Notes under the pieces: model-generated | What the model was told of the DNA's origin: nothing | The model's database searches: none | Seen by the model: the letters and a program-made list of their open reading frames with translations, nothing else | Origin: Anisakis pegreffii | Lineage: Eukaryota > Nematoda > Chromadorea > Rhabditida > Anisakidae | Reading direction: 5' to 3' | Assembly: GCA_035041965.1 (NCBI GenBank) | Contig: JAPYMA010000240.1 | Location: 186,001-250,000 of the forward strand | Length of the DNA stretch: 64,000 nt | Position numbers and translations under genes: made by a program | Shown: in pieces, positions 48,043 through 58,097 of the stretch | Numbering within the stretch: position 1 is the stretch's first letter | Layout: every line of letters begins with the position of its first letter

Positions 48043-48180
48043 TCAGCTTTTGAAATTCTCCAATTGAGGATTACGTTTCAACACTTCTTCAACTTCCAAG
48101 AAAAATTCACCAATACGCGGGTCTGCAGAACACTGGTAGAATTCATTTGCCTTTGCCACAGCAGGAACGGGACATAAGTG
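48043..48180 (-). CDS. Terminal exon of an unrecognised, probably secreted protein
   Basis: An acceptor (GATTCTCAG) ends at 48181 and is followed by 45 codons and TGA at 48043-48045. The translation is well mixed and protein-like, with CPVPAVAKANEFYQC and ADPRIGEFFLEVEEVLKRN. Upstream on the same strand, CATTTTGTCAG is followed at once by an ATG (48326) opening a strongly hydrophobic stretch (MIMKFSIFELSSLIF, then SFIFFVCF). Splicing from TTC|GTTTGC near 48266 would join it in phase 0 to give a short secreted protein. Alternatively the region is one longer exon read through in frame from 48325. I do not recognise the family. Confidence 0.4.
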   Translation of the reverse strand, partial: HLCPVPAVAKANEFYQCSADPRIGEFFLEVEEVLKRNPQLENFKS

Positions 48181-48329
48181 CTGAGAATCATTTACATATA
48201 AACATATAATTCCTGCTAACGAGGCCGATGCTCCGAAGGAGAAAATAAACGAATTCCGAAGCAAACGAAGAAAATAAACGAAAAAATGAGTGACGACAGC
48301 TCGAAAATCGAGAATTTCATTATCATCTG

Positions 48330-51300
48330 ACAAAATGTTCTCGTATCACAAGAGAATGGCATCCCTTGTCACTGTGACAGAGCTATTTCCGTGAATTGTA
48401 ATTTGACGTCGTTCAAACTTTCAGTGATAAACTCAGACAATTTCTACAATGTAGAGAATAAGAAATTTATCCGAATGTTACTCATTTTTTCTCGCTAACG
48501 ACTTTGCACTGTTTATTTTCAATGAAACATTTCAAAATCAGTTCTTTGGTAATGTATTTTCATCTGCTTCATCAGATTTCTCAGCTTCTATGGACGACCT
48601 CGACTGCCACAGATGTATACGAAAATACGTATTGAGATTGCACTGTATTATAAACTAAACAATTTTTGTGCATTTAAACAGTTAAGTTGAGCCACAAATG
48701 TAGAGGCAATAGCAAAGTGAGATAGAATTTTGTAAGGGATACATGCAGCCTATAACGTAGTTCGAAACAGTTTATTCGCTAAAGTCAATACACTTATACG
48801 CTACAATATGTGCACACTCTGAAAGATATATTGCTCAGAGATGTTAGTTCTTGAATCTTCACAGTAACTATTGAATCAGTGTGGTTTTGATACAGAGTGC
48901 TCTGAAGGCAACAAATACTGTGTGATGAATATTTTTCTTGTCGCTTTAAGAACACACTCGCTCATCTCTTCACAGAGCCAGTTTCCCATGGGATTTGCCG
49001 TTTAAAGCTTCACAATTTGTTTACTCAGACGGCTCGAGAACACCACTGCATCTTGAGTACCAACAATTGAATACAATATTGATTCACACAGTCTCTCTGA
49101 TATTTGGTTTACATTTATGATTTCATTGGCAGTTTTTCGATGGTTTGAATTCATCGCGATACCGCACACTTTCGTTGAATTTCGTGGAATGATACTGTAC
49201 GTATTGGATACCGTTGCAGCTCCGGTACATAATATGAATTGACAAATGTGCACAAAGGCAGTTTTTCAGCAGAAAATTTATAGTATGTTAATAGTAAGCA
49301 CGAGTTTGCATTGTCAACGCGTTTGCATTACTGAACGCTCATAAAATACGTTAAATGGAATGGTTTCGATATAATCTTACAATTAGCACAGTGTTATTCG
49401 TTTGCTTGATTTCTGATCTTTCAGCAGTTCAATCATACGACTGATGAATTGATTCTCTTGTAAATATTCTGAGAACATGTAAAGAGAGGTTCCGGAAAGA
49501 TTTTTGAGAGCAAGTGAAATACAGAGTTCACGTTGAAAAAGTTAGAAAAAGTTCACTATTGCAGTAGACTGCGACAAGGTTGCAGATCGTCAACGCTTCG
49601 TGACATTTAGACGGAGGAAAATTTTCATTATAGCTCGATTAGACAAAAAAAGGAGCATCAACGGTGGATTATTCTACTGAATTTTGCAGAGTTGATCGTA
49701 CTTGGTGTTTGATGAGATCGGCTGATGCTTAAGATGAAACATCTGTGTGAAAAAAAAAGCAATGCGATTGTTTACAATATCCTTCAATCCTTCGATGAAA
49801 TCCAAATGCATAAACAAATTGAAGCTGCTGAATAACCAAAAACATAATGAATGGAATGAAAGTTGCAGAATTGATGCAGATCATGAGTACTTTTATGACT
49901 TGGTTAGTTTAACATTCGTTACGATCAGTGCGGATTGGTATCATATCTGTTAGCATTCTCGCCTATCCCATTCGTCTTGAACAGCCAGCTATCTTAACTG
50001 TTTTTAGACCACCGCAGTCAATCCTACGAACTTAGAGTTCACTATTCACTGGTCACACTGAATCAAAAATGTTGATACTTGAACATTAGAATGATTATCT
50101 TAGATCGGATTATAATCAACGGACATCATAGACTCTTTATTTTTTCAAAACAAATGGCCTAGCTTAGTTTAATGATCATAATATCCACGAACAAAACAGT
50201 TCGGCTATCAAATCGATCTGTGATTCAACTGAATGAATTATTTTCATCCAACTGAGTAAAAATAAATTCAGTAGTTCGCTCGTTACCATTTATACGCAAA
50301 CCCGCAGTTTTTAGCTGAAACTTTCATTCACCACAAACCGCATTTAGTAAAGGTTTCAATAACCATGCAAAATGTGAAGTATACTGAATGCATCCACATG
50401 CACTGTAATCCTAGGACAGCAAGCAGTGCATCGCCAAAATTCAATTCTGATCGTTGTTCTACATCATTTACGGTTCATATCGGAATTTGAGACCGTCATC
50501 AATGCATTTTCCTACCCAAACTCTTGAACATTATCACCCACAACAATTCACTCGCTCAAGTGATCCCTTGCTATTACCGAAATATGGATTTTAGGGAGAC
50601 CAATGCCCATACCTTAGCTAAGCGATTTAACGAAGTCCGATGGTGCTGCTCACAATTATGGAGTTCATCTCTTATTCACTTTCCAATGTGAAGCACTAAA
50701 AAACTCACGATCAGATGCGAGCTGTGGGCAAATCGGCTTCAGAACACTGAGCTGATGCTAACTTAAGAATGCTTCCGTCCTTGCAGTAACATCAACATAT
50801 TTTGTTAAAGTGTCTCGGTTCAGTTATATGCCCGCCCAGCTTTTGAACAGATATGTCATTCTAACTGCCAGCTGATCAATGCAGTTCTCTTAATATCCGT
50901 ATGGTGTCCAATTTCGTTTCGTTAATTCAGTTCAGTCTAGTATGCTATTCAAACAGTTTAAATGCACTCCTTATGTTGAGTTGAAACGTTTCACCGGATG
51001 AGACGTTACTGTGATTGTATCGCATCCTATCGCTACCATTTCCGGTAATAGCTGACATAAAGCCCAAGCAACCAGCCATCCAGCCAACCACATCCCTTTT
51101 AGCATATTCTCTGCTGTAGCATATCCCATACCAAAGCGATCCTCTTCAATTCCATATGAATTTACATACGCATTATTACACATAAACAAACACACACATC
51201 TAAAATATACATTTCAATTTGAATTTGATTCAGTCAGCTAAACAATACGACGCAATAAATGAGTTTATGGAAGTGGATTATGCAATCTCGATTGTTCTTC

Positions 51301-51970
51301 ATCATCTTCAGATGATATTCACAATTGTCATCGCTTTATCCGTTGTCAAAAGTATACAATTTCAAATGACTTTCACCATTGCGCATCGTCGTTTCTCCTC
51401 CTTTTTATCGTTTTCTTAAGAGTTACTTTTATTAGCTGACTCCACCCAGCAAACGTTACATGATTGGTCGATACCGAATGCGTTGAGTAATACTGAGTTA
51501 AGAGCAGTGAAGTTTGCAAGTGTTATGGTGGTGACGATGTTATTGTATCGTAGTTTTGATGATTATTCGATGTTGATGAGAGCCCCCCGAATTCTGCACC
51601 AGTGGCTTAAGGGACAGTCAAGAGTAGCGATTGTGCTGTTCGAGTAGTAACGTGTGGTGGCTAAAAAAGAATGTTATAGGAGAGTGTTGCTGCTGTTGTG
51701 ATTACTGTAACTGTTGCTGCTTTTATAATCGTTATTGTTAACGTCTTCATATTATCACTGAAATTTCTATCGTTTCATTACCGTCCAATACCTTTGTGAC
51801 ATTAAGTGGTGTTTAATTCACCTGATTCCTCAAATTATTACTCGTGTTATTGTTACTATTCAACAAATTTTATGCGGTACCACGTGATCTTCGAGTCATT
51901 CGGTGTGATTATCTAGTGACTATTTATATCCTTATGATCAATTACGGATCAAAATTTAGTGATGTCTTCA
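48330..51970. other. Mostly unassigned; one protein-like minus-strand frame
   Basis: The minus-strand frame 49002-49253 (83 codons, TAA end) includes NTYSIIPRNSTKVCGIAMN and ISERLCESILYSIVGTQDAV and reads like protein, but it lacks a clear start or acceptor. 50971-51195 (minus) and 51219-51419 (plus) show no domain. The DM-gene promoter must lie near the right end; none is recognisable. Confidence 0.3.
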
Positions 51971-51987
51971 TTTCAGATAATAGAACG
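51971..51987 (+). promoter_or_regulatory. Likely trans-splice acceptor of the DM-domain gene
   Basis: CATTTCAG ends at 51976, only 11 nt before the ATG at 51988. The upstream sequence is open in the same frame but has no DM-family resemblance, so this acceptor decides the start. Confidence 0.5.
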
Positions 51988-53601
51988 ATGTCATTTGACT
52001 TTACACCGTCCATTCGCTGTGAACAACGTGAACGTAAACCAAAATGTGCGAGGTGTAGAAACCATGGACTTGTGTCATGGTTGAAGGGACATAAACAGCG
52101 TTGTGCCTTTAAGTTGGTTTTAGAAATACTACTATCCGTAGTGGGATTGACCCAATATTACCAGTAAGATAGGATAGTTAAGGGAATGCCAAGAGTGCTC
52201 TCGGAAAGAAGATTACAGGGAATGGGGATGACTGATATGTTCACAGTTTGAACTTTTGGTGAATTTCGAACGGAATGGATGGTCAGCAAATTTCAGTGGG
52301 ATCAGTTTCAGTTTCATGTCACTTGTTCTGTTCTAAAATCAATTTTTTCAAGGAAATGCGTTTGTGAGAAATGCAATTTGATTGCCGAACGTCAACGCGT
52401 GATGGCAGCGCAGGTGGCACTGAAACGCAAGCAAGCTGCTGAAGATGCTCTAGCGCTAGGTTTGAGGGTGGTGGCTGGCGAATGTACTTCGTTTGACCTA
52501 CCTCAGGGACCGCTCTGGCCGTTCGATAACAATACCACACCATCGGAACAGCAAAACGGTATGATTCATTAATTCTGCAGATATCTTGAATTGTTCATTT
52601 CAAGTTGATAAGCTAATCGTAAGCTTTTCGAAAATCCGAATTAATTTCGTTGCTAAGAACTCGAAAATCTGCTCATTGAGATATTTTTCGTTCATATTTT
52701 GACCATCAGCTACTGTCGTTTACAAACAGTTCAGAGTAAAACAGTATAATTCTAATGAGATTGCACTGAGCTCGAATCAAGTTAACCTTTTTCTAAGATC
52801 TTTGAATGTTGCTTGCTTTTCCATGGACTTAAGAATCACACAAATGTGTTGAGTCGTTCACAGCTGCTAACTTACAATTAGATACAATTATGCCTGTGAA
52901 ACAACTACGCACTTAGGAGCAACTTATCAAAGGCGGAATTGAGTCAATAGATTCACTGGGAGATCAAGCATCCAAATTTGAAAATATTTTTTTAAGAAAA
53001 ATCTTTTGCAGAGTCGCGAAGTGAATCGCCGATCCCAGAAGAAACAACAGTCACAAACGACAAACCTCCATCGTTGTCCAAAGAAATGATGCTGGCCGAG
53101 CAGGATCAACAAAAAGAAAATCGCTTGGAACGTTTGAAACCCATCGAACTACTATCAATGTTGTTCGAAGAGCAAGAGCGCAGAGTGCTGGAATTAGTTT
53201 TGGAGGGTTGCAATGGGCAACTGCTGAAAGCCATCGAGTATTTCGTTTGCATACGTCAATCTCAACGTCTCAAACATCCAGAATCGCGTGATTTCCGTGA
53301 GCCAGAAGAAAAATGCATAGCCGAATCACACGAAGAGCTGCAATGCTCACACCAAGGTTTAAGTGAAACACGGCAAGAGTCGCAACAACTGGAACAGCAG
53401 AAACATTATATGTTGCGTCAAGAGCCATCGTTTGGTGATGAACTGGCTCCGATAAGACGTGACGAGTCACGTGTAGATTTCTCGATGAGTAGCCTGCTGG
53501 CCCGAAATGTTCATGATACAACAACAGCATCATTGTCATCGTATCCGAATGCATTTACAAAGTGGACTCCTCAAATGATTTCACAGTCAACAACAACTTA
53601 G
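51988..53601 (+). CDS. dmd-4: DM-domain transcription factor with DMA (CUE-like) domain
   Basis: Exons 51988-52112, 52353-52558, 53012-53601; phases fit and give 306 aa. The DM domain keeps all eight zinc ligands (Cys20, Cys23, His26, His35, Cys39, Cys44, Cys46, Cys49) and the recognition helix [20 protein letters not shown], followed by [13 protein letters not shown] and LPQGPLW. A DMA domain lies at about 153-189 ([28 protein letters not shown]); in DMD-4 and vertebrate DMRTA proteins this CUE-like fold binds ubiquitin and controls protein stability. The pairing of DM and DMA domains and the [14 protein letters not shown] tail point to dmd-4, which controls sexually dimorphic neuron wiring and pharynx development in C. 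elegans. The C-terminus is Glu/Gln- and Ser/Thr-rich. Oddity: beyond the TAG at 53599-53601 the same frame stays largely open to 53934. Poly(A) signal AATAAA at 54136. Confidence 0.9.
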
Positions 53602-53934
53602 TCGAAACCTAATATGCTCAATTTGACCACGAATGATGCTTGCAATTCAGTGGTTCCCTTTGATGAGTATCGTTTGCTGTCATCCATTGATTCAATCGCA
53701 GAATAGCGTAGATTCTCCGAATTTGCTATTGGAAATTTGATTTACTGGGAAAGCTCACGAAGTTACCCCCCCCCACCTTTCGGAATGAGACCTATATCAT
53801 ATTGTAGTGCTAGTAGAGCTGATCACGAATATCCAAGAAATCTTTGCAATGGACAAGGGGGGCGCGAGTTAGAAAGGCGATTTGTCGAAAATCAGAGCCT
53901 TATTGCACATATTAAACATTTACACTGGCGATGA
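53602..53934 (+). other. In-frame continuation past the dmd-4 stop
   Basis: Directly after the TAG, the frame runs 34 codons to a second TAG (53704-53706), then 75 codons to TGA (53932-53934). The peptides look protein-like (VVPFDEYRLLSSIDSIAE; EFAIGNLIYWESSRSY) and include a proline run from a C7 tract near 53766. The only nearby AATAAA (54136-54141) lies beyond it, so it is probably transcribed. It could be 3' UTR, stop-codon read-through, or an alternative exon whose introns remove the TAGs. Confidence 0.4.
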
Positions 53935-54135
53935 ACTTCTTTGGGTGGCAGTAATTTGATCAATGCCATAAATTGCATGTGACTTTTGCCTTTGCTAACT
54001 GATAATATGAATCGTTCTGTAATATGCTTCCAATTGTTATTGGATATGTAATAGGGACTTTTTTAGTGTAATATGTGTAATTACTACCTTGTGGCTATTG
54101 TATTACCATGTCAAGAGTATTGCGTGTAGTGCGAT

Positions 54136-54141
54136 AATAAA
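54136..54141 (+). terminator. Poly(A) signal of the DM-domain gene
   Basis: AATAAA within GCGATAATAAAATTC; the first such hexamer on the plus strand after the dmd-4 coding region. Confidence 0.5.
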
Positions 54142-54232
54142 ATTCATCAATGATGCTTGCTTCAACCACTTGCCAATTACAATGTGCTTGATCTTGATTC
54201 AATTCATGAACTAACACAATTTGAACTTGAAC

Positions 54233-54412
54233 TCAAGCTTTACGAGCTTCTTGAATGTGGATGCTACACCAAAATAAGTTAAGAGATGAAGTTCGGATTC
54301 GGCATCTTAAAAATTTCACCAGCATTCTACCATAAATATTTTGCCAAACGAAGGAATCATGTTGAATTTTAGCATCAGTCAACGTTTCGGCCCCAGGCTC
54401 CAGCGCCATCGT
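54233..54412 (-). CDS. Candidate exon, unknown product
   Basis: A minus-strand acceptor (TATATTGCAG) ends at 54413. It is followed by 60 open codons to TGA at 54233-54235, or by 32 codons to a possible donor (GAATGCTG|GTGAAA). The first part reads like protein (TMALEPGAETLTDAKIQ, SFVWQNIYGRML). I found no exon that joins it in phase: the nearby minus-strand frame with MYCTQCIDGCGERS (about 55834-55983, donor AAG|GTACGT) does not. Product unknown. Confidence 0.2.
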   Translation of the reverse strand, partial: TMALEPGAETLTDAKIQHDSFVWQNIYGRMLVKFLRCRIRTSSLNLFWCSIHIQEARKA

Positions 54413-55301
54413 CTGCAATATAAAAAGAGTATGCCAAGTTTCTACTCTAAATTGACAGAAGGCTGCCACGAAGGAAGGTTTTGTGTGCCTTTTCATTAGA
54501 GTGTCATAAATGTTTTTAATATGGTTGCGATCATCTATGACTGACCGTAATGTGATTTTGATCTCTTAAGTTATCTTCTCTAATCTGCCGTATTATTATT
54601 CATTCGATGAAATTGGATATTTGTTTCACTTTAATCAACATCAAATCCGGTGTCAATGGTATTCATCTGTATAATAGATCGTGTCTAATATTCGAACGTA
54701 TCCACCACTCCAGTTACATAATCATTGCATTGCGCAACTCATCATCAATATTTACACATTAATTGCACTCACTCCATAGAATGCACCATATGATTGTTAT
54801 TACTAGGATAATGCTTTTGTTGCCATTACTAATCGTATGACTTAGTTGTTGTTTCAATCAGTGTTTTGCAAATATTTTCATAATCGAGACTGTTGCAAAT
54901 GAGATCCAATATTAACTCACAATAGATCATGTATTACATTGTTTCGTAGATTCATAGCGTTTTCGAACAGACGTCTCTTTTAGTTCCGGGCAAAACTTTT
55001 GTGGATTCAAAGTCGCGATTCTTTTACTTTCAAGCAACCTCTGCAACCTTAGCCATCCAGAGCAAAACGGAGCAAACCCATTTGATACCATACTTCTCGT
55101 AATTTAAGCAATTTGTGGGACCGAGTCCATTGATTTTTACGAATGCACTGTGTTCTTTCATTCAGTCAAGATCAAGTGGTCAGCATTATTTGACAACAAC
55201 GAATGTTTTCAATGTGAATTCGAATCAGTTGTTCGATTGAGTAATCACTTTTATTGATCAGTTTCATCCGAGTTTTTTGGACAATTTGTTATGCTATGAC
55301 A
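54413..55301. other. No gene seen
   Basis: AT-rich spacer with no supportable exon or repeat. Confidence 0.5.
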
Positions 55302-55392
55302 ACTGACAAGAATTTCTTATGATATGAACAAGCTGACAGTTATAACTAATAGTAAGTATGTAACTGTCATATCATAAGGAATTGTTGTCAGT
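55302..55392. repeat. Inverted repeat (hairpin)
   Basis: ACTGACAAGAATTTCTTATG (from 55302, continuing ATATGA) pairs with TCATATCATAAGGAATTGTT (ending GTCAGT at 55392). A second inner pair, TGACAGTTA and TAACTGTCA, continues the stem, leaving a short A/T-rich loop. Probably a fold-back element. Confidence 0.65.
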
Positions 55393-56153
55393 CTTTATTG
55401 TGTACCTTTTACTAAAATTGATGGGAATCAAAAGGAAATGGTATGAAGAATAAACAGATTATGTCATATTGGCTTAAGTGTATCACAAATACTTTCCACA
55501 CTTTATGAACACTATATATGGTGAGACAGCAAAACAACGACGATATTTTGCATATCATTGAGTGTGTGTACCCTTTAACGGATAAACGATCGTCGAGATT
55601 AGCTCTTGATAAGTATTATTAACGTGTCTTTCGAGTGGTATTATTACCCACCAAATTATATGCACAAACCAAACGATGTGTTGATTCAATGGAAGAGTTG
55701 ACGATGTTCAATACAATTGCTTAACAAGATTTCATAAAATGCTTAACAATTTGCTTGCTTAAATATCACAACTAACAATAAAACACTTATTAATTTTCAA
55801 ATATCAAATATATTTCAAATATTTTGCGAACGTACCTTCTTAATACTATCATCTTATGAAAGCAGAGCTCAGTCTCCATTTCAATTTCAAGAATCAAGTT
55901 TTCTCCATCGATTTTACAAATCACTTTTTCTAAACCTTCCGACCTTTCACCGCACCCATCAATACATTGGGTGCAATACATTATGAGGAAAGAAGTGCAT
56001 CTCTTAATAGAAGAGAAATTTTTTTGTTTGTGACTGTAAATGCAAAGCGAGAAACGAAAGAACGAACGAGACAGGCTGCTAGTGCTGCTTCCATCCGATC
56101 GCTTCTCAAACATACAATTCCCAATAACGTGTGTGTTTCGATGGACTAATTCA

Positions 56154-56237
56154 TGAAAAAATTCCTCATGGATTTATTCAATTAATAAGCCATCACGATG
56201 GATTATTAACTGAATAAATCTACGAGGAATTTTTTCA
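56154..56237. repeat. Near-perfect 41-bp hairpin with 2-nt loop
   Basis: Left arm 56154-56194 (starts TGAAAAAATTCCTCATGGAT) and right arm 56197-56237 (ends ACGAGGAATTTTTTCA) match at 37 of 41 positions by my count, separated by AC. No protein frame explains the symmetry. It could be a young fold-back MITE, a pre-miRNA-like transcript or a cruciform-forming site. Confidence 0.8.
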
Positions 56238-56478
56238 GTTGAAATAATAAAAACAATGAAACGATGGGACTTTTCAGTCATCATCTTTACACTCCATTTA
56301 TTTGCTCACATTCATAATCCGCAGTCCGCATGAACAGAATAGAACAAAACCGAACCAGACAATGAAAGGCCGTAAAAAAACTCTTCAAAAAATAACGATT
56401 TCACTATTCATCTCCCGAGTAAACATACAAAGTAAATTTACCATACACTAATAAAACAAACTGGGAATTTTTATTTCT

Positions 56479-56494
56479 TATATATATATATATA
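56479..56494. repeat. (TA)n microsatellite
   Basis: Run of alternating T and A following TTATTTCT; simple sequence. Confidence 0.8.
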
Positions 56495-56951
56495 CGTATG
56501 TACAACAAATATCATCACCAGAAATTCGCGATAACACGACAACAAGATCGCAATCATGAATTGAATCAAACCAATGCATTAACCATCAAAGGCTAATTTA
56601 CACGATGAATAAAATACGCCATGAACATGGAAAAGTGCACGACACAAGGCAACCATCAGTTGATATCAATCACTTATTAGATATTTACAACGGTTCACAA
56701 TAATAACCAGTCATTTCATCCTAATCAAAATTGAGATGAATAATTTAAAAGCAAATAACATTTCTTCACGAGTGACTAAAACAGAACTCTGAAAAGAATA
56801 CAAAGGAAAGATGACTTTTATGAACCCGAATGGATCATGGATAATCTTTATCCAAACTCATAAGAAAAATGTTTCCACAGAATAATTTCAGATCAAAACC
56901 TCAAATCTCTGTAATCATTAATACCAGTAAGCGGGAATGATTGGTTCTATG

Positions 56952-57042
56952 AGGGTGGGCAATCCGCTAGTAGTGGAATTGCTAATTCGCTATTTTCCTA
57001 AGTTTTGCTAATTGGCGGAATAATGCGCTGTTGCCCACCTCT
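56952..57042. mobile_element. hAT-like MITE copy 2
   Basis: Starts AGGGTGGGCAATCCGCTAG and ends GCGCTGTTGCCCACCT, a terminal inverted repeat (GGTGGGCAA) about 90 bp apart. GGTGGGCAA-type ends are common in hAT elements. Related to 17081-17170 in inverse orientation. No clear target duplication seen, no ORF. Confidence 0.6.
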
Positions 57043-57742
57043 GAAGATTGCTTTTTCTTCACCGCCTTCTGAAGCACGCATTCAATATATATGCTTACCG
57101 AAATAACTTATAGGTAACATTTTGTCCCATAAATTACGAACGAATACATATTCAAAAAACAAATGAAAACAAACCAAAAATAAAGGTAATATAAAACGAA
57201 TGAATTTGCAAACAATAAACTTCACGACACGATACATTTAATAAATTACAAACTCTATCAATCACATCATCAAAATCGCTCATGACCATACGTGAACCTT
57301 TCCCGAACAAACACGAAATAAAAATACAACGAATGAAAAAAAAACGAATCTTTCTCATAGGATTACCTACCCTGCCTATTCACCTACGAATAAAATGAAT
57401 AACGCTCAGCTACGCACTTTTAATCGATGAAATTAATGCGTCACAATTCAAACGATCATACTATCAGAACAATCAACTAGCAATAAAGCTCAAAATGCAT
57501 CAGATCGCCAACAAAACTATTTCAAATTTATCACAGAATTTCGAGTCCATCAGACATTTTCAGTTTGACTAGATGAACTTTCTCCTGCAAACATTTTTAC
57601 TTTATGAGCAAAAACAATAGTGAATTTTTGCAAGTTCGCAACCAATTTTCGTACATCATCGCTCGATGTTTCCTACACCAAATGCATCAAATGTTTGAAC
57701 CATATTTGAAATTATTGTCGTGCTGAGAATCCAACAATTTTG
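57043..57742. other. No gene seen
   Basis: Very AT-rich, with repeated AAC/ACGAA-type motifs but no array. No supportable exon. Confidence 0.45.
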
Positions 57743-57768
57743 ACGATTCATCGAAGTTTTCGAAGAGA

Positions 57769-57912
57769 TGAGTGAATTTTTTCGCTAAATTTAAACGCAA
57801 AAAACACCACCATGAGGAAGAAGTAGAACATGAAGATACAGATCGACTCGAACAATCACCTGAATTGATCAGCACAGGATCAACTTCGGGGATTGCGAAG
57901 TCGATGGAATAA
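57769..57912 (+). CDS. Candidate C-terminal exon, charged peptide
   Basis: After an in-frame stop, a plus-strand frame encodes a strongly charged, protein-like peptide (KFKRKKHHHEEEVEHEDTD, then SPELISTGSTSGIAKSME) ending at TAA 57910-57912, which overlaps an AATAAA. The opposite frame is a serine-rich shadow. The upstream AGs (GATGAG, TCGAAG) are poor acceptors and I found no joining exon, so this may be chance. Confidence 0.2.
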
Positions 57913-58097
57913 AACTAAATATAGCAAAAATATGTCGAATCATTCTAGGACATCTGGAAATTCGTGCTAAGCTATAATCAGATACGCTCAATTATAACTA
58001 TGCAGACATCTACAGGCATATTATCCAAAACCCAGAAGTGTATTCATCAGGATTCTAAAGAATCACGGAGACAACTGGAATTCCTGTTAGAATCTGC

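Noticed and set aside
52319..53554. Minus-strand frames opposite the DM gene
   Set aside because: Shadows of dmd-4 exons 2 and 3.
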